Part shown: piece after piece, positions 55,242-62,433 of the stretch
How the letters are laid out: every line of letters begins with the position of its first letter
How positions within the stretch are numbered: position 1 is the stretch's first letter
Assembly (NCBI RefSeq): GCF_000375405.1
Contig: NZ_AQWS01000009.1
Coordinates: forward strand, 1 to 64,000
DNA length: 64,000 bases
Direction of reading: 5' to 3'
Source of the DNA: Bacteroides propionicifaciens DSM 19291 = JCM 14649
Lineage (GTDB): Bacteria > Bacteroidota > Bacteroidia > Bacteroidales > Bacteroidaceae
Notes under the pieces: model-generated
The model's input: only the letters and a program-made list of their open reading frames with translations
Told to the model about the DNA's origin: nothing
The model's database searches: none
Made by a program: the position numbers and the translations under genes

Positions 55242-55279
55242 TAAGCCCCTACTCATAACCAAATATGAGTAGGGGCTTA
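55242..55279. terminator. Convergent terminator, phosphoesterase and EptA-like genes
   Basis: A 15-bp perfect stem (55243-55257 with 55264-55278), extended by one base pair, with a 6-nt loop. Confidence 0.78.
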
Positions 55280-55304
55280 TTCGTTTTGTTCCTAGCTATA
55301 CTAT

Positions 55305-57005
55305 TCAATACTTGCTTATTCTTCGCTTTAATAGCATGGCTTTATCCTCTTCTTTTAAATTGGTTTTGGTGTAGTGGATTGGGTCATCATGATCATCCAA
55401 GTACATTCGCTCTTGGAGGGTGAAGGCTGAATTTGCTAACGATAAATCTTTCTCTAGAAATGGAGTTTCAATATTGGCAATGTCAAGTAGGGTAGGGAAC
55501 ACCATATTGCTGGATACAGGTTTATTTTTATTAGCCTTTACTAATTCCACTTTTTGTGTATGCGTGTTTTGGTATTTAGGAGAAAACCAAACGATAAAGG
55601 GAATCCTTAGTTGATAGTAAGTTGGGTTAGGTGAAGCATGCAAAAAACGATTTCTTCTATCATCCATTATGTCTTCGCCGTGATCGGATAAATAGAGCAT
55701 AGCAGAGCTTTTATTACTCTGATTTAAAATAGTTGTAATTTCGTGAAGGATATGGTCTGTATATAAGATACTATTATCGTATGCATTGACCATTCTATCC
55801 CGGTTGGCTACCTCAATAGCAGAGAAGTGGTCGGGCTGAAACTTTGCAAACTCTGATGGATATCGCTCCCCATAGTTGAAGTGAGAGCCGTAGGTGTGCA
55901 CTACAATAAAAGTGGGCTTGTTTGCTGCATCTACATAGTATTTAATGCGTTCAAGCAATACCTCATCATAATGGTTTTTAGTTGATTCATTATCTCTATA
56001 GTATTCTGTATGGTGAGCTTGATCACCAAAGTACTCTATGAATGAACTGTTCCTGGCTTGGTTGGAGAGAAAGATTGTTTCAAACCCCGCTTCATCAAAA
56101 GCTGCAAGTATTCCTTTCTGGCTATATATTTGGTCGTAATTTTGAGCAGATGCAGGCGATAATATTATTGATACACTCTTATGTGTTGTATTCGATTGAG
56201 TCAGGGCATCCCTAAAGACGATTAAATTCGAATCGTTGGATAGATTTGGGGTGGTTTGTCTTTCATAGCCGTATATTCCCCAGTTGTCTGCCCGAGAAGT
56301 CTCTCCTACAACAAGTATGTATATATCGTTTTCGGATTTACTGGCATCTCGGCTAGCCTGAAAACTGAAGTTTCCCGAAGTCTTAGAGTAATCAATAATC
56401 TTCCCCATTTTATTAATTGCGAAACCCATATTATAGAGTACATTAATGGGGTATATATTTGTATGCAGATCAAACTCTTCTGTGTTATAGTCTTTAGATA
56501 CGGGGAAGAGTGTGAATGAGACTACTGTTAGAATAAAGCCAACAATTAAATTTGTCTTCAGAAAGCTCTTCGTATAATATTTTCTTGCTCTGAACTCAGC
56601 TATGACTAAAATAATTGTAACGATATAAATTAGGCATGCGAGTATAGTAGGTGCAAGTATACTACTCAATAGTTCATTGGCTTCTGAAGCATTGGTTGTG
56701 GTTAGGTTCAAGAACATATCGACTGCCACAACGTCTTCTTTGAATAGGCTAAAAACTACAAGTTGAAAGGCATGGAAAAAGAATAATGGGAGTAAGAATA
56801 GTTTGACTAACCCAGCTCTTTTCAAAAGTGATAGCAGAATAAGTAATACACCGATAGGAAAAAGCAGTAGTGCGACTTTTCCAGGCATGTTGTAGGGTTC
56901 AGTAAAGACCAAAAAAAGACTAGGAATCAGATTGACTGCTATAAATAAATAATATAAGGTCTTAACCCCTAGCTTTTGTACAATTCTATTTAATGGTTTG
57001 AGCAT
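55305..57005 (-). CDS. Lipid A phosphoethanolamine transferase-like protein (EptA family)
   Basis: A 566-residue inner-membrane enzyme with five N-terminal helices (to about residue 175) and a periplasmic sulfatase-fold domain. The latter opens with IYILVVGETSRADNWGIYGYERQTTPNL. The expected nucleophilic Thr lies in SNTTHKSVS; other metal residues are in LYLSDHGEDI and RFLHASP. It likely transfers phosphoethanolamine to lipid A phosphates, altering cationic peptide sensitivity. The exact acceptor is inferred. Confidence 0.88.
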   Translation of the reverse strand: MLKPLNRIVQKLGVKTLYYLFIAVNLIPSLFLVFTEPYNMPGKVALLLFPIGVLLILLSLLKRAGLVKLFLLPLFFFHAFQLVVFSLFKEDVVAVDMFLNLTTTNASEANELLSSILAPTILACLIYIVTIILVIAEFRARKYYTKSFLKTNLIVGFILTVVSFTLFPVSKDYNTEEFDLHTNIYPINVLYNMGFAINKMGKIIDYSKTSGNFSFQASRDASKSENDIYILVVGETSRADNWGIYGYERQTTPNLSNDSNLIVFRDALTQSNTTHKSVSIILSPASAQNYDQIYSQKGILAAFDEAGFETIFLSNQARNSSFIEYFGDQAHHTEYYRDNESTKNHYDEVLLERIKYYVDAANKPTFIVVHTYGSHFNYGERYPSEFAKFQPDHFSAIEVANRDRMVNAYDNSILYTDHILHEITTILNQSNKSSAMLYLSDHGEDIMDDRRNRFLHASPNPTYYQLRIPFIVWFSPKYQNTHTQKVELVKANKNKPVSSNMVFPTLLDIANIETPFLEKDLSLANSAFTLQERMYLDDHDDPIHYTKTNLKEEDKAMLLKRRISKY

Positions 57006-57209
57006 TGATTTCTTATTTCTGATTTGATATCTAGAAACATAAATATTAGCCTTCTTGTTTTCGGTTTTGTCAAATAATTGCTTTCTGACAGCTATTTAAC
57101 TATAATAATCTATTTTGTAAAGGTTCTGATACTCTATACGTTAGTTGTAAACTGATAATTATTTCAAAAAAACCAGCTTGTAAATTATGGATATTGTAAA
57201 TATTATTTA

Positions 57210-57217
57210 TATCTTTG
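57210..57217 (+). promoter_or_regulatory. -7 box of tRNA-Ser
   Basis: TATCTTTG matches TAnnTTTG and ends 43 nt before the mature tRNA 5' end. Confidence 0.5.
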
Positions 57218-57260
57218 CATCGCTTTCGAAAGGAAGTTCCGCACTAAGAGTGGTGCATTA

Positions 57261-57345
57261 GGAGAGATGGCAGAGTGGTCGATTGCGGCGGTCTTGAAAA
57301 CCGTTGAGCTGTGAGGCTCCGGGGGTTCGAATCCCTCTCTCTCCG
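57261..57345 (+). tRNA. tRNA-Ser (anticodon TGA)
   Basis: An 85-nt tRNA. The acceptor arm GGAGAGA pairs with TCTCTCC (57338-57344), then discriminator G57345. The anticodon loop CTTGAAA carries TGA, reading UCA serine codons. The long variable arm typical of tRNA-Ser follows (GAGC ... GCTC), then the T loop TTCGAAT. CCA is not encoded. The foreign element begins directly after it, so its 3' end is the probable integration site. Confidence 0.96.
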
Positions 57346-57403
57346 CAAATAGGCTTCAAAAGGACTTCACAAAGGTTGTCATTTTAGCCTTCAAAAATTA
57401 GCT

Positions 57404-57440
57404 AATCGTTGTAAAATCAAGGTTTTACAACGATTTTTCT
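57404..57440 (+). terminator. Terminator downstream of tRNA-Ser
   Basis: A perfect 13-bp stem (57404-57416 with 57423-57435), 6-nt loop, followed by T-rich TTTCTTTG. It ends the tRNA transcript and insulates the element. Confidence 0.8.
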
Positions 57441-57460
57441 TTGTATATACCTCCATTGCC

Positions 57461-57645
57461 TGACGGCATAATCCTATGTTTTGATGGTCATTTTTCGGTC
57501 AATTTCTGCTACACATACTGCTACACAAAAAATGCAGCAGCAAAAAATGTAGCAGTGACGGTATTCTGAATACCATATTGACGGCATCAACTCTTTCTTT
57601 TTCAACGTATTAAATATTAACTTTGCAGCCGAGTGCTACACAAAA
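57461..57645. repeat. Clustered short repeats, candidate recombinase/excisionase arm sites
   Basis: TGCTACACA occurs at 57507-57515, 57519-57527 and 57634-57642, the last two extended to TGCTACACAAAA. An inverted CTGCTACA/TGTAGCAG pair lies at 57518-57525 and 57548-57555. TGACGG(C/T)AT occurs at 57461-57469, 57556-57564 and 57579-57587. A 15-nt palindrome GGTATTC-T-GAATACC is at 57560-57574. Such clustering between attL and an integrase gene fits arm-type protein binding sites. Confidence 0.55.
57618..57625 (+). promoter_or_regulatory. -7 box of the integrase gene
   Basis: TAACTTTG matches TAnnTTTG and ends 32 nt before the ATG at 57658. One TGCTACACAAAA repeat overlaps the expected transcription start, so the integrase could repress itself. 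Confidence 0.5.
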
Positions 57646-57657
57646 GAAAGATGCATT

Positions 57658-58884
57658 ATGAGAACAAATTTCAAGGTGTCCTTCTACCTACGCTCAAACT
57701 ATGAGAACAAAGAAGGAAAGTCGCCTGTAATGCTCCGGGTATTCCTTAACGGAGAGATGGCTAATTTGGGATCTACGAAAATCTTCGTGGACAAGACAGT
57801 ATGGAACAATGCCACAAGTCGGCTCAAAGGCCGGACGGCTGAAGCCTTATCCGCCAATGCCGCATTGGACTCTATTTCTGCTGCACTGAATAACATCTAT
57901 CACAAATTTGAGGACGACCCCTCCCTGTCATTGGAGAAAATCCGCTCGTTTTTTGTGGGGAAAGACAGGGAGTACACAACTTTTCTCCCTGTATTCGACA
58001 GGTTCAACGAAGATGTCAGACAGCGTGTAGGACATACCATCAGCAAGGACAGCCTTCAGAAATACAGCGTTTTGAGAAGACATTTCGCAGAGTTCCTTGT
58101 CTATAAGCATGGAAGGAAGGATATAGGGCTCACAGAGTTCACACCATCCGTAGTACAGGATTTTGAGTTGTATCTGAGCACGGTGGCGGGCTGCGCATAC
58201 AACACGTCTGTCAAGAAAATGAAGGCACTCAAGACCGTAACCATCTATGCGCAAAAACGTGGCTATCTTCTTCACGACCCCTTCCTCAACCACCGTTTTC
58301 ACTTGGAGCCTGTCAATCGCGGCTTTCTCACGGACGAGGAAATCATGAAGATTGCTAACAAAGAACTGGATATCCACCGCTTAGAACTGGTAAGGGACGT
58401 TTTCATATTCTCCTGCTTCACGGGACTGGCATATATTGACGTGTCCAATCTCACACCAGACAACATCGTTACGCTCGATGACAAGCAGTGGATTATGACC
58501 AAGCGGCAAAAGACGAATGTTGAAACAAATGTACTCTTGCTGGATATACCCAAGAGTATCATCGCCAAGTACAGCCACAAGACCTATCGAGACGGCAAAC
58601 TGTTTCCCATATTAACGAATCAGAAAACCAACGCATATTTGAAGGAAATTGCCGATATTTGTGGCATCAAGAAGAATCTGACCTTCCATCTTGCCCGCCA
58701 TACATTCGCCACAATGTCACTGAGCAAGGGCGTTCCGATGGAAAGCGTGTCGAAGATGCTGGGACATACCAACATCAAGACCACACAAATCTACGCCCGC
58801 ATCACCAACAAGAAGATAGAGCATGATATGGAGCAACTTTCTGGCAAGCTCGACAAGTTCAACAAGGCGATGGGAATCCGATAA
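57658..58884 (+). CDS. int: Tyrosine recombinase (integrase) of the element
   Basis: A 408-residue site-specific recombinase that should integrate and excise the element at tRNA-Ser. An arm-binding-like N-terminus (1-95) is followed by a SAM-like core-binding domain (about 108-205) and the catalytic domain (about 220-400). Catalytic residues: His344 and Arg347 in HLARH, His370 in LGHTNIKTTQIY and the nucleophile Tyr379. The first catalytic Arg is replaced by Ala258 in CFTGLAYIDV. Bacteroides CTn integrases such as IntDOT are known to lack this Arg. It is followed 32 nt later by the DUF1896 gene. Confidence 0.95.
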   Translation: MRTNFKVSFYLRSNYENKEGKSPVMLRVFLNGEMANLGSTKIFVDKTVWNNATSRLKGRTAEALSANAALDSISAALNNIYHKFEDDPSLSLEKIRSFFVGKDREYTTFLPVFDRFNEDVRQRVGHTISKDSLQKYSVLRRHFAEFLVYKHGRKDIGLTEFTPSVVQDFELYLSTVAGCAYNTSVKKMKALKTVTIYAQKRGYLLHDPFLNHRFHLEPVNRGFLTDEEIMKIANKELDIHRLELVRDVFIFSCFTGLAYIDVSNLTPDNIVTLDDKQWIMTKRQKTNVETNVLLLDIPKSIIAKYSHKTYRDGKLFPILTNQKTNAYLKEIADICGIKKNLTFHLARHTFATMSLSKGVPMESVSKMLGHTNIKTTQIYARITNKKIEHDMEQLSGKLDKFNKAMGIR

Positions 58885-58916
58885 CAAATAAAGTATAACC
58901 CTAAAATAAAAGATTT

Positions 58917-59384
58917 ATGGAAACGACAAAGAAAGAACTTTCCTTCTTCTGTCTGAAGTTAGAGAACTACCTCAGTGAGCATTTCCCTGAAATGCTGAGT
59001 GACAAACCATTCATAACGGCAAGAGCGGATGAAGCCCTTACCACTTACTGCGATGCAGTGGCGCAAGGCTTCTCACATCCCGAAGCAGAGACAATGGCAA
59101 GCGAGGTGCTGCATCGAGGACTGCATTTCTCCAAGTACGATACGCTTGTTTCCGTGCTGGAGAATGAGTTTGAGAAGGAACTTCCCTCCCCACTCCCCGA
59201 AAGGCTTTCCCCGATACTTCTGAAAAACAAGGCTGTACAAAGCGTTTTCGGAAAATATGATCTTACGGACGACTTCGGCGCAAGTCCGGAGTATGAGAAA
59301 CTATACACCGAGCTGACCGGGACAATCGTTCTGCTCATCGAGGTCAATGGTCTGCCAACGATAGGCAGTGAGAGCATAACTTGA
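58917..59384 (+). CDS. DUF1896 domain-containing protein
   Basis: A 155-residue soluble, mostly helical protein typical of Bacteroides conjugative elements (DUF1896). Landmarks are LSFFCLKLENYLSEHFPEM, ARADEALTTYCDAVAQGFSHPEAETMASEVL and LHFSKYDTLVSVLENEF. Function is unknown. The gene directly follows the integrase, in the place often taken by excision or regulatory factors, and precedes a strongly structured intergenic segment. Confidence 0.85.
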   Translation: METTKKELSFFCLKLENYLSEHFPEMLSDKPFITARADEALTTYCDAVAQGFSHPEAETMASEVLHRGLHFSKYDTLVSVLENEFEKELPSPLPERLSPILLKNKAVQSVFGKYDLTDDFGASPEYEKLYTELTGTIVLLIEVNGLPTIGSESIT

Positions 59385-59393
59385 TGTAACACC

Positions 59394-59522
59394 ATCGGGA
59401 GCTTTTGTAGTGTCAAGAGCCAAGATAACCACTCTCCCCCACACACCAAGAGTTTGGGCAAACACTTGGCTTTGTATGGCAGAGTATCTTGTTATTGCTC
59501 TTGAACTATTAAAAGCCCCGAT
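59394..59522 (+). ncRNA. Highly structured 129-nt element, candidate cis-regulatory or small RNA
   Basis: A long imperfect hairpin fills the gap between two genes. Nested pairings: ATCGGG 59394-59399 with CCCGAT 59517-59522; GCTTTT 59401-59406 with AAAAGC 59511-59516; TAGT 59408-59411 with ACTA 59505-59508; CAAGAGC 59414-59420 with GCTCTTG 59497-59503; CAAGATA 59421-59427 with TATCTTG 59485-59491; CTCT 59432-59435 with AGAG 59481-59484; CCAAG 59446-59450 with CTTGG 59465-59469; GTTT 59452-59455 with AAAC 59460-59463, with loop GGGC. The outer stem ends 1 nt before the ATG at 59524. I do not recognise a known RNA family. Confidence 0.6.
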
Positions 59523-59523
59523 T

Positions 59524-59871
59524 ATGAATACAATCATCATGAATCAAGACGTTCACACACCTGCCTTCATCAAGGCAGACGCATCGAACAAGACCGACAG
59601 GAACAGGCAGCAGCCTACTTCTCCCAAGCAAGTCCGCCGCTTCGGTTGGACACGCTTCATCGAACCCGTCCTTCTGCTTTCCCTTGTCATCGGTGCAGTT
59701 TACCTTATCTCAAAGATGGTAACCCCGCAAGTCGTAACTGCCGTGTCAGTCATTGCAGGTTTTCTGATACTACGCTTTATAGTCCGTGTAATCCTGAAAG
59801 TGACATTTACGCTTCTGAGCTTTCTGTTCTGGCTGGCGATACTCTGCGCCAGCCTGCTTTGCGTGCTTTGA
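59524..59871 (+). CDS. Small two-helix membrane protein of the element
   Basis: A 115-residue protein. The N-terminal 45 residues are polar and basic; residues about 48-64 (FIEPVLLLSLVIGAVYLIS) and about 70-112 form hydrophobic segments, ending in a very hydrophobic ILCASLLCVL. Function is unknown; similar small proteins occur in Bacteroides conjugative elements. The frame is open upstream to 59410, but that part encodes the structured element, so ATG 59524 (or 59539) is chosen. A terminator follows. Confidence 0.6.
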   Translation: MNTIIMNQDVHTPAFIKADASNKTDRNRQQPTSPKQVRRFGWTRFIEPVLLLSLVIGAVYLISKMVTPQVVTAVSVIAGFLILRFIVRVILKVTFTLLSFLFWLAILCASLLCVL

Positions 59872-59908
59872 GAAGCACGGTTTTGTAAACCTTTCATTTA
59901 TATTTCAT

Positions 59909-59950
59909 AAGGTGGTTATCTCGCATTTTGCGGATAGCCACCTTTTTTGT
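59909..59950 (+). terminator. Strong terminator in the element
   Basis: AAGGTGGTTATC (59909-59920) pairs with GATAGCCACCTT (59933-59944); the loop itself holds CGCA/TGCG. Six T residues follow. It ends the integrase-proximal transcription unit. Confidence 0.85.
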
Positions 59951-60040
59951 TTTCCATTTCAAGCGTTGCACTTTCGCTTCTCTTCCACGGCTCCACAATA
60001 TGCGATGTCGCAAGACGGGCTGTTCCCTTTTTATCCGCAA

Positions 60041-60158
60041 AGGTAGTACGGGGCTTGCGGCTTTCCCAAGGTCGGTGCCTTCGGTTTGTCTGAAAAATCT
60101 CCATCCCTGCGGGTAGTATTTTTCGCCAAAACCTTGTGCAAGCCCCGCCCCGCTACCT
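60041..60158. ncRNA. Second structured intergenic element, candidate RNA
   Basis: Outer stem in two parts: AGGTAG 60041-60046 with CTACCT 60153-60158, and CGGGGCTTGCG 60049-60059 with 60137-60147. Inside are a hairpin AAGG 60068-60071 with CCTT 60078-60081, and a second arm GAAAAAT 60092-60098 with ATTTTTC 60118-60124 holding CCC/GGG 60105-60113. This three-way-junction layout and the lack of a convincing ORF suggest a structured RNA or protein-binding DNA element. The strand is not certain. Confidence 0.5.
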
Positions 60159-60222
60159 CGTGTATTGCTACAAAAAGGAATCAGCATACTCCGATCTTTG
60201 GACGCATAAAAAAAATGTCGCT

Positions 60223-60654
60223 ATGGATAAGCAGAAAGTAAACATAACATCTTCGATGAAGAAAAAAGGATATAGCTCCTCCTCTCATTACCGCATTAAA
60301 TCTGTGGTTGGACAAAGTGAGCAAGTGTTGGCTACGAAATTCGTGCAGTGGGACGTTGAACCATTGGAGAGCCTTTCAAGCAGCAAAGTGTATCTCCTGC
60401 GTGCGAAACTCAATCGTGGCGAAGTGATGAGCCGTGAGGAAAAGGACTGGCTATGCGAAGCCGTGAACTCAAACACCTACTTCCGTACAGCCGTACCTCT
60501 AATGGGCTACCGATTTGACTTTCTTGATGTGCTGAAGAAATACCTTGTGGCTCAATACGGACAATGGGCAGAGTATTACGCACCCGACAGAACGAGCCTA
60601 AGAGCCTACTTATATGGACGTGTCAATCAGATAGTGGAAATTCCAAAACAATAA
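60223..60654 (+). CDS. Conserved element protein of unknown function
   Basis: A 143-residue soluble protein. The N-terminal 30 residues are Ser/Lys-rich and probably disordered (KKKGYSSSSHYR); the rest looks helical (YLLRAKLNRGEVMSREEKDWLCEAV, FDFLDVLKKYLVAQYGQWAEYYAPDRTSLRAYLYG). No motif gives a function. ATG 60223 is preferred to 60136, which lies inside the structured element. It begins a tight series of small genes (5-nt gap to the next). Confidence 0.6.
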   Translation: MDKQKVNITSSMKKKGYSSSSHYRIKSVVGQSEQVLATKFVQWDVEPLESLSSSKVYLLRAKLNRGEVMSREEKDWLCEAVNSNTYFRTAVPLMGYRFDFLDVLKKYLVAQYGQWAEYYAPDRTSLRAYLYGRVNQIVEIPKQ

Positions 60655-60659
60655 ACGCT

Positions 60660-60953
60660 ATGCAGAAATTCAGTTTTTACCAAGACAGAAAGGTTACTTG
60701 TTGGGAGCGCACCCGATTTGAAGTGAAAGCGGAGAACTACGAGGAAGCCGTCGCCATTGTCAAGTCGTGGCAGGGAGAGGACGTGCTTTGCCTTGAAGAT
60801 GACAAGGTGGTTTTCATCACAGACGGAGAAACCTTGTATGAAACAGCCGAAAGCCTTTCCATAGAGGACAATCAAGGACAGCCCACAATAGAGGTGTTCG
60901 GAGAGTATGGGGAAGACATCATCGACAACAAGCCCGATGTGTCAGTCAGATAA
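60660..60953 (+). CDS. Small acidic element protein
   Basis: A 97-residue acidic protein beginning MQKFSFYQDRKVTCWERTRFEVKAENYEEAVAIVKSW. The beta-alpha pattern and later VVFITDGETLYETAES suggest a small alpha/beta domain like those carried by many Bacteroides conjugative elements. Function is unknown. ATG 60660 lies 5 nt after the upstream stop; the longer open frame from 60564 overlaps the previous gene and is not favoured. Confidence 0.6.
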   Translation: MQKFSFYQDRKVTCWERTRFEVKAENYEEAVAIVKSWQGEDVLCLEDDKVVFITDGETLYETAESLSIEDNQGQPTIEVFGEYGEDIIDNKPDVSVR

Positions 60954-60976
60954 GAAACAAAACAATAAGCAAAGAT

Positions 60977-61409
60977 ATGAAAAGAGCAGAAAAAGCGACC
61001 GATACTATTTTGGTCAGGGCATACACGAACAGCGAATGGGACAGATGCGACTTTGCCATTGTCCATTGTGGAGAAGTGTGGAGGAACATCATACGGAAAA
61101 GAATGGAAGCGATACAGACCATTTCGGAGGACAGCGAACTATGCTCGGTCCGATACCATGGCGCATCGGTGGATTTTTTCCAAACGGACGATGAGGACAT
61201 ATTGAAACTCTTGGAGCAGGAGGATTGGACATTCATTGAGATGGACGAGGACGAGGACGAGGACACTTGCAAGTCCCGAAAACAGGCTTGACACCTACCG
61301 CCTTTCCATTTTCCCGAAAGGAGGATTTATGTACTCCGCTTTCGGCAAGCACACGGGCGAGGAATTTTGGACGGAGGAACTGACCCTTGCAGACATTGCC
61401 GGCAGATAA
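60977..61409 (+). pseudogene. Element protein with apparent frameshift
   Basis: The first frame (60977-61291) gives 104 residues beginning MKRAEKATDTILVRAYTNSEWDRCDFA and stops soon after a GAC/GAG hexamer repeat. In another frame, codons from about 61263 to a stop at 61407-61409 read SPENRLDTYRLSIF ... YSAFGKHTGEEFWTEELTL, which looks like the natural C-terminus of the same protein. Joining the two gives a protein of about 140 residues. A one-base indel near 61240-61285 is the simplest explanation; a sequencing error or two separate small genes remain possible. Function unknown. Confidence 0.6.
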
Positions 61410-61445
61410 GAAAAAAAGAAACATAAACGATTAAGACAACATACA

Positions 61446-61865
61446 ATGAAAGGAACAGAACATTTCACACGGACGATAGCCGAGTATCTCAATCAGCGTG
61501 CAGCGACAGACCCTTTGTTTGCCCCCAATTTGATGAAGCCTAACAAGAGCATCGAGGAGTGTGTAACCTACATACTTAACCAAGTGCAGAAAAGTGGCTG
61601 CAACGGATTTGACGACGATGAAATCTACTCTATGGCAGTCCACTACTATGACGAGGACGAGATAGAGGTGGGAAAGGCGACCGACTGCCAAGTAATGGTA
61701 AACCACGTTGTGGAACTCACGGAGGAGGAGAAAGCCGAAGCACGCAAGCAAGCCATTGAGCAATATCAGCGTGAGGAACTTGCCAAGATACAGAGCCGTA
61801 ACGCACGAGGGAAGAAGACCGAGAGCGCAGCAACACAAGTACAACCATCATTATTTGATTTTTAA
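61446..61865 (+). CDS. PcfK-like protein
   Basis: A 139-residue soluble, acidic protein matching the PcfK-like family of conjugative elements. Landmarks: HFTRTIAEYLNQRAATDPLFAPNLMKPNKSIEECVTYIL and DDDEIYSMAVHYYDEDEIEVG. A charged coiled C-terminus ends in SLFDF, a possible beta-clamp-like tail. PcfK was named from the enterococcal pCF10 transfer region; its molecular role is unclear. It is followed 19 nt later by ardA and then pcfJ. Confidence 0.88.
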   Translation: MKGTEHFTRTIAEYLNQRAATDPLFAPNLMKPNKSIEECVTYILNQVQKSGCNGFDDDEIYSMAVHYYDEDEIEVGKATDCQVMVNHVVELTEEEKAEARKQAIEQYQREELAKIQSRNARGKKTESAATQVQPSLFDF

Positions 61866-61884
61866 CCCCTTAGACAGCAAAGAA

Positions 61885-62415
61885 ATGGAAACAAAGGATT
61901 TAAGCGAAGCACGCATCTATGTAAGTACTTATGGGAAGTACAACGAAGGCTCACTAAAAGGTAAGTGGATAGACCTTTCGAGTTGTTACGACCATGACGA
62001 GTTTATGGAAGTGTGCCACGAACTCCACCAAGACGAGGAAGAACCCGAATTGATGTTCCAAGATTGGGAGAACATTCCCGAAGAACTCATTGACGAGGGG
62101 CATTTGGACAGCAACTTCTTTGAACTTCGGGACGAGTTGGAGAAATTGGACGGTATGAACGTGAGTGCCTTTTGGATATGGTTGGAGAATACCGGCAAGG
62201 ACTTGACCACTTCCGTTTATTTCCTAATGAAGCAATTTCATTCCGCTTTCGTAGGCAGATATGTGAGCAAAGAAGATTTTGCAAGGGAAATGGTAGGAAT
62301 GGAACACGAACTATCCGAGTTTGCAGAACGATACTTCGATTATGACAAGTATGCAGACGAACTCTTTGACGAGGGGTATTGGTTTGAGAGCGGATATGTA
62401 TTCCGTGACGAATAA
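61885..62415 (+). CDS. ardA: Antirestriction protein ArdA
   Basis: A 176-residue, strongly acidic protein of the ArdA family, an elongated DNA mimic that blocks type I restriction enzymes and protects incoming element DNA. The N-terminus ARIYVSTYGKYNEGSLKGKWIDLSSCYDHDEF is the family signature. The acidic segments (DEEEPELMFQDWENIPEE, FDYDKYADELFDEGYW) fit the mimic surface. ATG 61885 is chosen; the frame is open upstream but overlaps pcfK. Placement between pcfK and pcfJ suggests early expression on transfer. Confidence 0.88.
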   Translation: METKDLSEARIYVSTYGKYNEGSLKGKWIDLSSCYDHDEFMEVCHELHQDEEEPELMFQDWENIPEELIDEGHLDSNFFELRDELEKLDGMNVSAFWIWLENTGKDLTTSVYFLMKQFHSAFVGRYVSKEDFAREMVGMEHELSEFAERYFDYDKYADELFDEGYWFESGYVFRDE

Positions 62416-62433
62416 AACAAGGAGGACATAAAA

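Noticed and set aside
59410-59523. N-terminal extension of the small membrane protein
   Set aside because: The region is better explained by the long hairpin; the extension has no hydrophobic or domain character.
59894-60187. 97-codon minus-strand frame and overlapping small ORFs
   Set aside because: They cross the structured element and the terminator, and show no signal, start context or recognisable domain.
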